A DNA stretch of 24,437 bases from contig JBFWUM010000055.1 in NCBI GenBank assembly GCA_050247255.1, positions 1-24,437 on the forward strand, given 5' to 3'. A program made the translations under genes and the position numbers. The stretch's first letter is position 1. Each line of letters begins with the position of its first letter. The notes under the pieces are model-generated. The model was not told where the DNA came from. It searched no databases and was given only the letters and a program-made list of their open reading frames with translations. The DNA is from JBFWUM01 sp050247255 (GTDB lineage Bacteria; Acidobacteriota; Vicinamibacteria; Vicinamibacterales; UBA2999). Of this stretch, positions 1 through 6,835 are shown piece by piece.

Positions 1-350
1 TTGTCCACCGCGTGCGCCGGGAGCAGCAGCAGGTTACCGGCCTCGGCCAGTGACGCCGCATTGGCCGCCACGAGGGCCCATTCGTCCGCGTTTTGCGGCG
101 CCTGCTCCTGGATGCCTTCGATGGTCACGGTCGTGCTCACCGCGTCGTACACGACGGTCGACGCGGGAATGACGATGCCGTTCATGATCTGCTGCACGGT
201 CGCCAGCGCGCGAGTCTCCACGGCGGGCGGCGCCGGCTGGTCGCGGGCGCTGCGCGCGGCCGCCACCAGGAAGGCGATGCTGCAGACGAAGAGCGCCGCG
301 GCGACGAGCAGCATCCACTGCCCGAGCCGCACGGCACGCGGCTCATCCAT
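1..350 (-). CDS. Membrane-anchored protein, 3' end outside window (cytochrome c'-like candidate)
   Basis: Reading leftwards from ATG at 350, the frame stays open to the window edge for 116 codons. Residues about 9-31 form one hydrophobic membrane segment after a short charged N-terminus (MDEPRAVRLGQW). A short polar/proline stretch follows, then a helical region (VQQIMNGIVIPASTVVYDAV; DEWALVAANAASLAEAGNLL). That pattern resembles acidobacterial membrane-anchored helical-bundle proteins that end in a c-type heme motif; the C-terminus is not in the window, so a CxxCH is only an expectation. The start lies 10 bases past the stop of the hemerythrin gene, so it is probably the third gene of the globin-hemerythrin operon. 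No clear ribosome binding site is seen, which suggests translation following on from the upstream gene. Confidence 0.72.
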   Translation of the reverse strand, partial: MDEPRAVRLGQWMLLVAAALFVCSIAFLVAAARSARDQPAPPAVETRALATVQQIMNGIVIPASTVVYDAVSTTVTIEGIQEQAPQNADEWALVAANAASLAEAGNLLLLPAHAVD

Positions 351-360
351 GTTGCAGATT

Positions 361-915
361 TTACTCGGAAGTCAGGCCGCGGCGGCGGGCCATCTCGGCG
401 CCGATATCAGCCTGCTGCGCCGGCGTGAGGGTGCGGGCCGCGGCCGGGAAGAGCTCGCGGTCCTCGAAGGCGATGTGCTCGCGATACAGCGCTTGCAGCG
501 CCTCGACGTGGCCCGTCAACGCCGCATGGTCCGCGGCGGGCACATGGCCTTCGTCGATCCACTGGCGTACCAGACGATCGACCTCGGCATGGTGTTGGTT
601 GGCCACGTCATGATCCGCTTCGAGCCGCTCGATGGCCCTCAGCGCGGCGGCCACGCGCGCATCATCCACCGCCCGCAGCCGGGGGAACAGGCTCCCCTCT
701 TCGTCGGCGGTGTGGCGCGGTGCGGCAGTCGAGAAGTAGCGCAGCGCACCGTCCAGGTCCGTGCGCTGCGAATCACTGAGCGGACCGCCGGCCGCCTCGC
801 GGCTCCGGACGGCGATGACCCACAGGAAGTGCTCGATGCGGCGGTGACAGTCGCTCAGCAGGCCGAGCGGCTCGTCGAACCCGTGGTCGGGACGCTTCCC
901 TATCTGGATGGGCAC
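361..915 (-). CDS. Hemerythrin-like (HHE) domain protein
   Basis: A 184-aa cytoplasmic protein with a hemerythrin HHE four-helix bundle. The di-iron ligand pattern is visible: H24xxxE28 in the first helix, H68xxxE72 (HTADEE) in the second, a DHDVANQHH segment in the third and HIAFEDRE (HxxxE) in the fourth. Proteins of this type bind O2 or NO or act in iron and redox sensing. The GTG at 915 is chosen because AGGA lies six bases upstream and because the reading frame before it carries no hemerythrin similarity; an earlier start would overlap the globin gene much more. It overlaps the end of the upstream globin gene by 16 bases, so the two are translationally coupled. The pairing with a truncated hemoglobin suggests a shared role in O2 or NO handling. 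Confidence 0.88.
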   Translation of the reverse strand: MPIQIGKRPDHGFDEPLGLLSDCHRRIEHFLWVIAVRSREAAGGPLSDSQRTDLDGALRYFSTAAPRHTADEEGSLFPRLRAVDDARVAAALRAIERLEADHDVANQHHAEVDRLVRQWIDEGHVPAADHAALTGHVEALQALYREHIAFEDRELFPAAARTLTPAQQADIGAEMARRRGLTSE

Positions 916-1304
916 GCGTATTCCTGCTGACCGGCGTGGTACGGCATGACCGACGCAATGCGCACAGCGCGCATCTTGGCATGATCGGCCATCGGCCCGT
1001 CGAACAGGCTGTCGATCGTCGCGTGGAAGAGCTGCAGCCACCGGCCGAACTCGGCCTCGCCGAGCGGCGTCTTGCGCGCGAGCGTCTTGTGCACCCCGAG
1101 CGGGTCACCCTGGAAGCCGGCCGCGCCAAAGAGGACCGCGGACCAGAAGTCGTACATCTTCGGCAGGTGGGTGCCCCAGTCGGTGTGGGCGATGTCGTCG
1201 AAGATCGGGCCGAGCAGCTCGTCCGCGCGCACCGACGCATAGAAGGCGTTGACCAGGCGTTCGATGTCGGCGCGGGAGACGATGTCGTGGGGAGATGGGG
1301 GCAT
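900..1304 (-). CDS. Group III truncated hemoglobin
   Basis: A 134-aa globin of the group III (P) truncated type. Visible family blocks are the N-terminal DIVSRADIERLVNAFYASVR, the WGTHLPKMYDFWSAVLFG segment, and the GVHKTLARK...EFGRWLQLF block whose His is the likely proximal heme ligand. It ends in an HAKMRAVRIASVM helix. Group III globins bind heme and are linked to NO or peroxide chemistry in other bacteria. ATG 1304 is preferred over longer in-frame starts because GAAGG sits just upstream and homology begins there. It heads a leftward operon with the hemerythrin and membrane protein genes and is divergent from the secreted protein at 1404, sharing a short intergenic region with a 16-bp palindrome. 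Confidence 0.88.
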   Translation of the reverse strand: MPPSPHDIVSRADIERLVNAFYASVRADELLGPIFDDIAHTDWGTHLPKMYDFWSAVLFGAAGFQGDPLGVHKTLARKTPLGEAEFGRWLQLFHATIDSLFDGPMADHAKMRAVRIASVMPYHAGQQEYACPSR

Positions 1305-1340
1305 CGGCCTTCGATCATCGTTGCGCCCCGCTATCCCGTC

Positions 1341-1356
1341 TTTGCGCGCGCGCAAA
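1341..1356. promoter_or_regulatory. Perfect 16-bp palindrome in divergent promoter region
   Basis: TTTGCGCG followed by its exact reverse complement CGCGCAAA, with no spacer. It lies 37 bases upstream of the globin start and 48 bases upstream of the divergent secreted-protein start, a suitable position for a dimeric regulator controlling both. The core is alternating CG. The cognate regulator is unknown; no regulator gene adjoins it directly. Confidence 0.45.
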
Positions 1357-1403
1357 GTGGCGAGCGGAGGTAGACTGAGGGGGCCAGGCCGCCAGGAGGA
1401 CCG

Positions 1404-1856
1404 ATGTCCCTGCGCCACGTCTTCGCCGCCCTCGTCGCCGCCGCTGCCGCTTCGTCACTGGCCGTTGCCCAGGACACCCGGCCGCTCGAACCGGCCGCCG
1501 ATCGCCACCCGGTCACCATCACGGGCTGCTTCCGCAGCGGCATCCTGATTCCAGAACGCGGTACCAGCGGCAATACCGCGGGGCTGCTCGGCCTCTCCGA
1601 GTTCCGCCTCGAGGGCGATCGCGCTGCCTTGCGGGTGCTGCGCGACGAGCACGACAACCACGTCGAAGAAGTCACCGGGCACGTCGAACTGCCGCGGACG
1701 CGCCGCAACGACGTCGGCATCGCCACGCGCGAGGTCGGTCCCGGCCGCCTCACCGTCGGCCGGCGCACCAGCGGGCAGCTGGCCGAAGACGCCGACGCCC
1801 CGCGGATCGGCCGCCTGCGGATCCAGGAAGTGAAGCACCTGTCCGATCGCTGCTGA
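1404..1856 (+). CDS. Small secreted protein with VTITGC motif, function unknown
   Basis: A 150-aa protein with a signal peptide (MSLRHVFAALVAAAAASSLAVAQ, cleavage expected after the AVA). The mature part opens with a VTITGCF motif, a short beta-rich start common in small exported acidobacterial proteins of unknown function. It is then rich in charged residues (EFRLEGDRAALRVLRDEHDN; HVEEVTGHVELP), consistent with a compact beta-sandwich that would sit in the periplasm or outside. A strong AGGAGG lies six bases before ATG 1404. It is transcribed divergently from the globin operon. No catalytic motif is visible and I assign no function. Confidence 0.72.
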   Translation: MSLRHVFAALVAAAAASSLAVAQDTRPLEPAADRHPVTITGCFRSGILIPERGTSGNTAGLLGLSEFRLEGDRAALRVLRDEHDNHVEEVTGHVELPRTRRNDVGIATREVGPGRLTVGRRTSGQLAEDADAPRIGRLRIQEVKHLSDRC

Positions 1857-1902
1857 CGCGGCCCCTCCCGGCCGGCGCCGCAGCCGGCCGGCGGCGCATG
1901 GT

Positions 1903-1922
1903 ATAGTTGCAATTGCAAGTAT
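1903..1922. promoter_or_regulatory. MarR-type operator overlapping -10 element and start codon
   Basis: Arms ATAGTTGCAA (1903-1912) and TTGCAAGTAT (1913-1922) form a 20-bp inverted repeat with one mismatched pair; the inner 12 bp TTGCAATTGCAA are perfect. TTGCAA half-sites of this kind are typical for MarR-family dimers. A TATAGT -10 element (1902-1907) overlaps the left arm and the ATG of the 40-aa ORF (1921) overlaps the right arm. A MarR gene follows about 100 bases downstream, so autorepression is the natural reading. No good -35 box is visible. Confidence 0.6.
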
Positions 1923-2043
1923 GTTTGAAACCTTCGCCGTACTCAGCACGATCTCCTGCATCGTCATTTTCGTGGTGCTCTTCCGGATCGACCGCGCCGG
2001 CCGGCGCGAGGAGGCCGAGAAGCAGGGTGGGCCGCGTTCCTGA
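1921..2043 (+). CDS. 40-aa single-pass membrane protein
   Basis: A short ORF of 40 codons, MFETFAVLSTISCIVIFVVL and onward, with one clear transmembrane segment (residues about 4-21) followed by a strongly charged cytoplasmic tail (RIDRAGRREEAEKQ). There is no Shine-Dalgarno sequence, but a TATAGT element 14 bases before the ATG would give a 5' leader of only a few bases, so it could be read as a near-leaderless message. Its 3' end overlaps the MarR start (GTG 2027) by 17 bases, implying co-transcription and coupling. The function is unknown; the hydrophobic stretch plus charged tail argues against a chance ORF. Confidence 0.55.
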   Translation: MFETFAVLSTISCIVIFVVLFRIDRAGRREEAEKQGGPRS

Positions 2044-2467
2044 CGACGTCCTCCGCTTCATGCGGCTGATCTGGGCGGTCGATCACGAGCTCGAACGCCT
2101 CTCCAAGCGCATGGAACGGCACATCGGCATCACCATCCCACAGCGCATGTGCCTGCTGCTCATCGCGCAGCAGCCGGGGATTCATCCGAGCGACCTGGCT
2201 GCGGTGCTCTACCTGCACCGCGGCACCCTCACCGGCATCCTGCGGCGGCTCGAACGCGGCGGGCTCATCACCCGCACCCTCGACGAGCACGACGGCCGGC
2301 GCGCAGCCCTGCGCGTGACGGCACGCGGCGCGGCGCTGATCCGCCGGCGCACGGGGACGTTCGAGGACGCGGTCCGCAGGGTGATCGCCGGCAGCCCGGC
2401 GCGCGAGCGGCTCGCGGCGTCGCGGGTGCTCGACACGCTCCGGGACTCGCTGCAGGTTACGCGGTGA
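2027..2467 (+). CDS. MarR family transcriptional regulator
   Basis: A 146-aa winged-helix regulator. The order is an N-terminal dimerisation helix (FMRLIWAVDHELERLSKRME), a recognition region (LYLHRGTLTGILRRLERGGL) and a wing containing the family hallmark DEHDGRRAALRVTARG. MarR proteins bind DNA as dimers and usually release it on binding small phenolic or antibiotic-like ligands or on oxidation. GTG 2027 is chosen because it falls inside the preceding small ORF with GAGGAGG upstream; ATG 2060 is an alternative 11 codons in. The operator-like inverted repeat at 1903-1922 suggests it represses its own transcript. Its stop overlaps the end of the convergent response regulator gene by 11 bases. 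Confidence 0.88.
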   Translation: MGRVPDDVLRFMRLIWAVDHELERLSKRMERHIGITIPQRMCLLLIAQQPGIHPSDLAAVLYLHRGTLTGILRRLERGGLITRTLDEHDGRRAALRVTARGAALIRRRTGTFEDAVRRVIAGSPARERLAASRVLDTLRDSLQVTR

Positions 2468-2855
2468 GGCGCTCGGGGCGGCGGGTACAGTGGCGCGCGA
2501 CGATCTCGATGACGCGGTCGAGCGCGACCGGCTTGGCCAGCACTTCGACCCCGGCCAGCGGCTTCGGCAGCGCGTCGAGCGGCATGCCGCTGAAGACGAC
2601 GACGGGCGTGCCGGCAATCGCCGGGTCCTTCACCTGCTCGTCCCGGAACCAGTAGCCGTCCCGGGCCGGCATTGCCAGATCCAGGATCACCAGGCAGATC
2701 GATCGATCGCTGCGCAGGCGATCGAGCGCCTCGGCGCCGTCGCCGGCCGGCACGGCGCGAAAACCCTGCAACTCGAGCAGATGAACCAGCCCGCTGCGGG
2801 TGGCTTCCACATCGTCGACGATCAGCACGGCAGACTGCGATGGCGCAGCGGTCAT
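2457..2855 (-). CDS. Single-domain response regulator (CheY-like receiver)
   Basis: A 132-aa stand-alone receiver domain without an output domain. The phosphorylation-site residues are all present: acidic pair D14-D15 (LIVDD), phospho-acceptor D59 (LVILDLAMP), S89 (VVFSG) in the Thr/Ser position, and K108-P109 (LAKP). Such proteins act through protein contacts in phosphorelays, chemotaxis-like pathways or kinase control. No histidine kinase is encoded nearby, so its partner is elsewhere. GGAG lies ten bases before ATG 2855. The gene is convergent with the MarR gene, overlapping it by 11 bases. A 14-bp palindrome lies 29 bases upstream of the start. Confidence 0.9.
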   Translation of the reverse strand: MTAAPSQSAVLIVDDVEATRSGLVHLLELQGFRAVPAGDGAEALDRLRSDRSICLVILDLAMPARDGYWFRDEQVKDPAIAGTPVVVFSGMPLDALPKPLAGVEVLAKPVALDRVIEIVARHCTRRPERLTA

Positions 2856-3080
2856 CAGCGGTTACTCCTGTTCTCCCCGATCGGACGTCCGGACGTCACC
2901 CGGCCCACGCCGCTTCTTCAGCTGAGTCTCGGGTCATGCCGGGGTCGCGATTGGCGAAGCAAACGACGCGCCGTGCCCCAGGGTCCGGCTAAAGCCGGAT
3001 CGTCCACGCAGAATGTGCACGGAATGTAAAAAGTTTGTCCGCGCCGGTTCTTCAAGGCCGTTTCATCGTAGAAATGAACC
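2856..3080. other. Divergent intergenic region with palindrome and hairpin
   Basis: This 225-bp gap separates the response regulator (leftward) from the CotH-like gene (rightward) and must hold both promoters. It contains a perfect 14-bp palindrome GACGTCCGGACGTC (2884-2897) close to the response regulator start, and a hairpin TCCGGCT-AA-AGCCGGA (2984-2999). The stretch around 3015-3040 is the only locally AT-richer part. No ORF with coding character is seen. Confidence 0.5.
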
Positions 3081-4508
3081 ATGCGCAGCTGCCTGCTGAC
3101 CTCTCTCCTCATCCTCGCGTTCTCCCTGAACGGCAGCGCCCAGGGCCCAGGCTTCGGGGGCGGGGCCGGCGGCAGCGAGCGGCCCGTGGTGGCCCAGTAC
3201 GACCGGGACGGCGACGGCCGGCTGAACGCCGAGGAGCGCAGCGCCGCGCGCGCGGCGATGGCCACGCAGGGCGGCGGCCGCGGCTTCAGGCGCTTCGGCG
3301 GCGGGCGGGTCGATGCCGCGCCCGGCCCGCGCCTCACACCGGACGAGGTCACCAACCATCCAGACGCGCCGTTCTACGACACCGGCGTCCTTCGCACGCT
3401 TTTCCTCGAATTCGAAAACCCGGACTGGGAGCAGGAGCTCGAGGCGTTCTACAACACGGACGTCGAGGTTCCCGCCACGGTGCGCGTCGACGGCACGGTC
3501 TATCGCGACGTCGGCGTCGGCTTCCGCGGCCAGTCGTCGTACATGATGGTGCCGGCCGGCGCCAAGCGCTCGCTCAACCTCTCGTTCGACTTCGTCCACG
3601 ACGGCCAGAACGTCGGCAGCTACCGCACGCTGAACCTGCTGAACCTGAACGGCGATCCGACGTTCGTGCGCCCCGTGCTCTATGCCGCCATTGCCGGCAA
3701 GTACATCCCGGCGCCGGCCACCAACTACGTGCGGGTCGTCATCAACGGCGAGAGCTGGGGCGTCTACGTGAGCGCGCAGCAGTACAACAAGGACTTCCTG
3801 CGTGACTACTTCAAGACCGGCGACGGCGCCCGCTGGAAGGTGCCGGGCCGGCCGAACGGGCGCGCGGGGATGGAATACCTCGGCGACGATCCGGCGGCGT
3901 ACCGTCGACTCTACGAGATCCGGTCGAAGGACACGACACAGTCCTGGAACGACCTCATCGCCCTGTTCCGCGTCCTCAACCAGACGCCGCCCGACCGGCT
4001 CGAGGCGGCGCTGGAGCCCCTCCTCGACATCGACGGCGTGCTGCGGTTCCTCGCGCTCGACGTCGCGCTGGTGAACAGCGACGGCTACTGGACGCGCGCC
4101 AGCGACTACAGCATCTACCAGGACCCGCAGGGACGCTTCCACATCATCCCGCACGACATGAACGAGGGACTGGCGGAAGGCGGCGGCCGCGGCTTTGGCG
4201 GGCGCGCCTCCTCGACGCTCGACCCGCTGGTCGGCCTCGACGATCCCGGCAAGCCGCTCCGCTCGAAGCTGCTGGCCGTGCCGGCATTGCGCGCGCGTTA
4301 TCTCGGCTACGTCCGCGACATCGCCGAGCGCTGGCTCGATTGGAGCGTCATCGGCCCGATCGTCGAGGATTACCAGTCGCTCATCGCCGCCGACGTGGAG
4401 AAGGACACGAAGAAGCTCTACTCGACGGAGCAGTTCTCGTCGGGCATCGACAGCCTGCGGATGTTCGTCGAGCGCCGCCGCGCCTTCCTGCTCGAGGCGA
4501 CGAAGTGA
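3081..4508 (+). CDS. Secreted CotH-kinase-like protein with EF-hand
   Basis: A 475-aa exported protein. Residues 1-20 form a signal peptide, and a Gly-rich stretch follows. Residues 41-52 form one EF-hand loop (DRDGDGRLNAEE) expected to bind calcium. From about residue 95 the protein matches the CotH family: the LFLEFENPDWEQELEAFYNT entry, the VRVDGTVYRDVGVGFRGQSS block, KRSLNLSFD, LNLLNLNGDPTFVRP, and the HIIPHDMNEGL segment (H358, D359, N361, E362) that corresponds to the metal-binding part of the active site. CotH proteins are atypical kinases that phosphorylate spore coat proteins in Bacillus; the substrate of exported acidobacterial members is unknown. Start ATG 3081 is preferred as the first codon of the signal peptide. 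Its stop overlaps the next start (GTGA). Confidence 0.85.
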   Translation: MRSCLLTSLLILAFSLNGSAQGPGFGGGAGGSERPVVAQYDRDGDGRLNAEERSAARAAMATQGGGRGFRRFGGGRVDAAPGPRLTPDEVTNHPDAPFYDTGVLRTLFLEFENPDWEQELEAFYNTDVEVPATVRVDGTVYRDVGVGFRGQSSYMMVPAGAKRSLNLSFDFVHDGQNVGSYRTLNLLNLNGDPTFVRPVLYAAIAGKYIPAPATNYVRVVINGESWGVYVSAQQYNKDFLRDYFKTGDGARWKVPGRPNGRAGMEYLGDDPAAYRRLYEIRSKDTTQSWNDLIALFRVLNQTPPDRLEAALEPLLDIDGVLRFLALDVALVNSDGYWTRASDYSIYQDPQGRFHIIPHDMNEGLAEGGGRGFGGRASSTLDPLVGLDDPGKPLRSKLLAVPALRARYLGYVRDIAERWLDWSVIGPIVEDYQSLIAADVEKDTKKLYSTEQFSSGIDSLRMFVERRRAFLLEATK

Positions 4509-5200
4509 GCCGGGTCTTGATGGTGGTGGCGCTGCTGCTGGTTGGCGTGGGGCCGGCCTCGGCCGAACTGATCGAGCGAAGCGGCACGTTCGGCGGGCTG
4601 AAGGTCACCTACAAGGTTGTGCTGCCGAATGGCTACGAGGCGGGCAAGCCGTACCCGGTGATTCTGGTGTTCACCGGCGGCCCGCAGCAGCTGCAGGGGG
4701 CGCAGCGCACGCTCGAGGCCGACTGGCGCGAGGAAGCCGAGCGCCGCGGCTACGTGGTCGTCAGCCCGGGCACGCCGAACGGCAGCCTCTTCTTCCAGGA
4801 CGCCGATCGCATCTTCCCGGAGTTCCTGGACTTTCTCCGGCGCGAGTACCGCCCGGCGGGCGGGCGGCTGCACGTCGCCGGGCACTCGAACGGCGGGACG
4901 AGCGCGTTCCACGTCGCCGCCTTGTACCCGTCGTACTTCGCCACGGTGACCGGCTATCCCGGGCTGCTGCAGGGACCGGCCGCGTCCCGCGCCGCCGCGC
5001 TCAAGGGCGCGTGCCTGTTCATGCACGTCGGCGATCGCGACCCGGGCTGGCGCGGCGCCATGGAACGGCAGGCGGCGGAGTTGAAGCGCGACGGGCACCG
5101 CATCGCCATCACCGTCGAGCCAAACCAGGTGCACCGCCTGCGTGCCGGCGAGATCGGCCTCTCGCGCCGGCTGTTCGAGCAGATCGCCGGCTGCCGCTAG
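4505..5200 (+). CDS. Secreted alpha/beta-hydrolase (esterase-like)
   Basis: A 231-aa exported hydrolase. The signal peptide is VSRVLMVVALLLVGVGPASA. The mature enzyme shows an alpha/beta-hydrolase fold with nucleophile elbow GHSNGG (S128), a likely acid in GDRDPGW (D177 or D179) and a late His (H210 in NQVHRL). Strands leading in are YPVILVFTGG and GYVVVSPGTPNGS. This is the layout of feruloyl-esterase/PHB-depolymerase-like esterases, but the substrate cannot be told. GTG 4505 overlaps the upstream TGA (GTGA), so it is translationally coupled to the CotH-like gene; ATG 4520 is an alternative start with a shorter signal peptide. Its stop shares the palindrome CTAG with the stop of the convergent gene. 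Confidence 0.82.
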   Translation: MSRVLMVVALLLVGVGPASAELIERSGTFGGLKVTYKVVLPNGYEAGKPYPVILVFTGGPQQLQGAQRTLEADWREEAERRGYVVVSPGTPNGSLFFQDADRIFPEFLDFLRREYRPAGGRLHVAGHSNGGTSAFHVAALYPSYFATVTGYPGLLQGPAASRAAALKGACLFMHVGDRDPGWRGAMERQAAELKRDGHRIAITVEPNQVHRLRAGEIGLSRRLFEQIAGCR

Positions 5201-5604
5201 CTGGCCGGCTTCCAGTCGCTCCCGGTCGACGTGTTCTTCACGCCGTCCAGCATCACCACCGTCGTGTAGTTGCCCGACAAGCCGCCGCTGAACAGCGGGT
5301 TGAGTTTCACGGAAATGGTGCCGCCCACCTTCATGGTGTCCGGCGTCAGGCCCCGCTGCCGCATGTTCTGGATTGTCGACATCTCGATGGCCCAGGTCTG
5401 GTTGGGCTCGAGCGCCACCCCGTCGCGGTGCGTCGCCCGCACCTGCAGGTAGACGTGCGGGTTGGCGTAGCGGATGCCGGTCAGCACCCCGGTGATCTCC
5501 ACTTCCTTGCTGCCGTCGAACATCGCATGCGAGTGATGGGCGACGACCGGCGCCGCCGAGACGGCAGCCGCCGCGACGAGCACGCTGAACATGATTCCCT
5601 TCAT
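5197..5604 (-). CDS. DUF6152-type secreted protein
   Basis: A 135-aa exported protein. The signal peptide (MKGIMFSVLVAAAAVSAAPV, cleavage near VVA) is followed by the family's typical mature start HHSHAMFDGSKEVEITGVL, then RYANPHVYLQVRA and WAIEMSTIQNMRQRG. These blocks match DUF6152, small exported beta-barrel-like proteins of unknown function found in Acidobacteriota and Proteobacteria, often next to genes like its upstream neighbour. The ATG at 5604 overlaps the upstream gene's TGA (ATGA), so the two are coupled. It ends on a CTAG shared with the convergent esterase gene. Confidence 0.85.
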   Translation of the reverse strand: MKGIMFSVLVAAAAVSAAPVVAHHSHAMFDGSKEVEITGVLTGIRYANPHVYLQVRATHRDGVALEPNQTWAIEMSTIQNMRQRGLTPDTMKVGGTISVKLNPLFSGGLSGNYTTVVMLDGVKNTSTGSDWKPAS

Positions 5605-6815
5605 CGACCGCTCTCCTGCCGGCGCGGCGCCAGCTCCATGATCGACGGTGCGGGCGGCGCCTGCCCCGCGCGCTTCGCCGCTTCCGCCTTCATCCAGTTG
5701 GTGTACCAGGGCGTCAGATCGAAGATGTCCTTGTAGCCGGGTTCCCCGGGACCGACATCGGCGATCCACCCCTTCTCGTCGTGGTGCACGTTGTTGGTCG
5801 AGACGCACTCGTTGAAGATCGGCACCTGGTACTCGGCGGCGCGCGTGAAGACGCCGGCGCTGTGCTGCGGCGCCGCATAGGCCACCGGGTCGTACCGCGT
5901 GACGTCGACGACGAGCGAGTCGCCGGTGCGATAGTAGCGCTCGATCATCTGCATCTCGCCGCTGTACTCCGCCTCGCCGTGGCCGCGCATGTTCGGGTGG
6001 AGGTTGCGCGTCCAGACCACCAGCTCGTCGCCGTCCCAGAAGGCAATCGACTCCCCCATGTAGCTCGGCACCGATTCGTCGGGCGGCAGGAAATCGCGGC
6101 CGACCATGACGTAGCGCCCCTCATACAGCGGGTTCGGGTTGTTGAAATGCACCAGCGGCCCGTTGAAGTTTGCGTACCGGAAGGCGAAGGTGCCGACGCC
6201 GCCGTAGGCATTGGGCAGGCAGCTGTCGGCGGGCCACCAGTGCCGTCCCTCGATCTCCGCCTGGATCGACATCACGTAGCGCGGCTTGTACTCGGCCGAC
6301 ACACTGGCGTAGTAGTCGCGCTGCAGCACGTTGCCGGCGCCCCCTCCACCCCACTGCCCCGACCAGTCCTGGGGCGTGGCCGGCTGGCTGGCCGGGCCGG
6401 CGCCGCGGTTGGCGGCCGCGCGCCACGCGCGCCAATGCTCCTCGGCGCTGGTGTAGGGATACGGGCTCGCGAGGATCAGGCTCTGGCCGGCGCGGCCCTG
6501 GAGGCCGTTCCAGAACTGCGCGAACGTCTGCCCTGCGGCGTGGGCGGCCAGCCACTCGCCGGTCCACGTCTGGTTCCAGAGGTTGCCGCCCCAGTTGTGG
6601 AATGGATCGGCCGGGTCGACGGCCGCCGCATAGCGGAACTGTCCCTGGTATTCGGCGGCGGTCTGCCGTCCGGCCCTGATCGCCGCAAAGGGATCCGCCG
6701 GATTTTCGGCCGGCCTGACCGCTGGCGGGCTGATCGACTGCGCCTGCACGCACAGCGGCGCGAGAAGACTGGCGATCGCAAAGACGACGACCGCGCGAAC
6801 CGGGCGTGCGCTCAT
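5601..6815 (-). CDS. Secreted protein of unknown function, DUF6152 partner
   Basis: A 404-aa exported protein. The signal peptide is MSARPVRAVVVFAIASLLAP, ending near VQAQ. The mature region is rich in Trp, Tyr and Asn (FHNWGGNLWNQTWTGEWLA; QDWSGQWGGGG) and holds a block VPSYMGESIAFWDGDELVVW that recurs in exported acidobacterial proteins found beside DUF6152 genes. It ends with FDLTPWYTNWMKAEAAKRAG. No catalytic motif is evident. ATG 6815 is chosen over the GTG at 6839 because GAGG lies at good spacing and the signal peptide begins there. A 30-bp inverted repeat starts 21 bases upstream of the ATG, in the presumed leader. The stop overlaps the next gene's ATG. Confidence 0.8.
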   Translation of the reverse strand: MSARPVRAVVVFAIASLLAPLCVQAQSISPPAVRPAENPADPFAAIRAGRQTAAEYQGQFRYAAAVDPADPFHNWGGNLWNQTWTGEWLAAHAAGQTFAQFWNGLQGRAGQSLILASPYPYTSAEEHWRAWRAAANRGAGPASQPATPQDWSGQWGGGGAGNVLQRDYYASVSAEYKPRYVMSIQAEIEGRHWWPADSCLPNAYGGVGTFAFRYANFNGPLVHFNNPNPLYEGRYVMVGRDFLPPDESVPSYMGESIAFWDGDELVVWTRNLHPNMRGHGEAEYSGEMQMIERYYRTGDSLVVDVTRYDPVAYAAPQHSAGVFTRAAEYQVPIFNECVSTNNVHHDEKGWIADVGPGEPGYKDIFDLTPWYTNWMKAEAAKRAGQAPPAPSIMELAPRRQESGR

Positions 6816-6835
6816 GGGCGGCACCTCAGAAATAA

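Noticed and set aside
1..930. Plus-strand open frame of 309 codons over the left edge
   Set aside because: It lies opposite the hemerythrin and membrane-protein genes, has low-complexity Ala/Arg/Ser content and no domain; it is a GC-driven antisense shadow.
3063..4154. Minus-strand open frame of 363 codons opposite the CotH-like gene
   Set aside because: No motif, and the plus strand has a signal peptide, EF-hand and CotH blocks.
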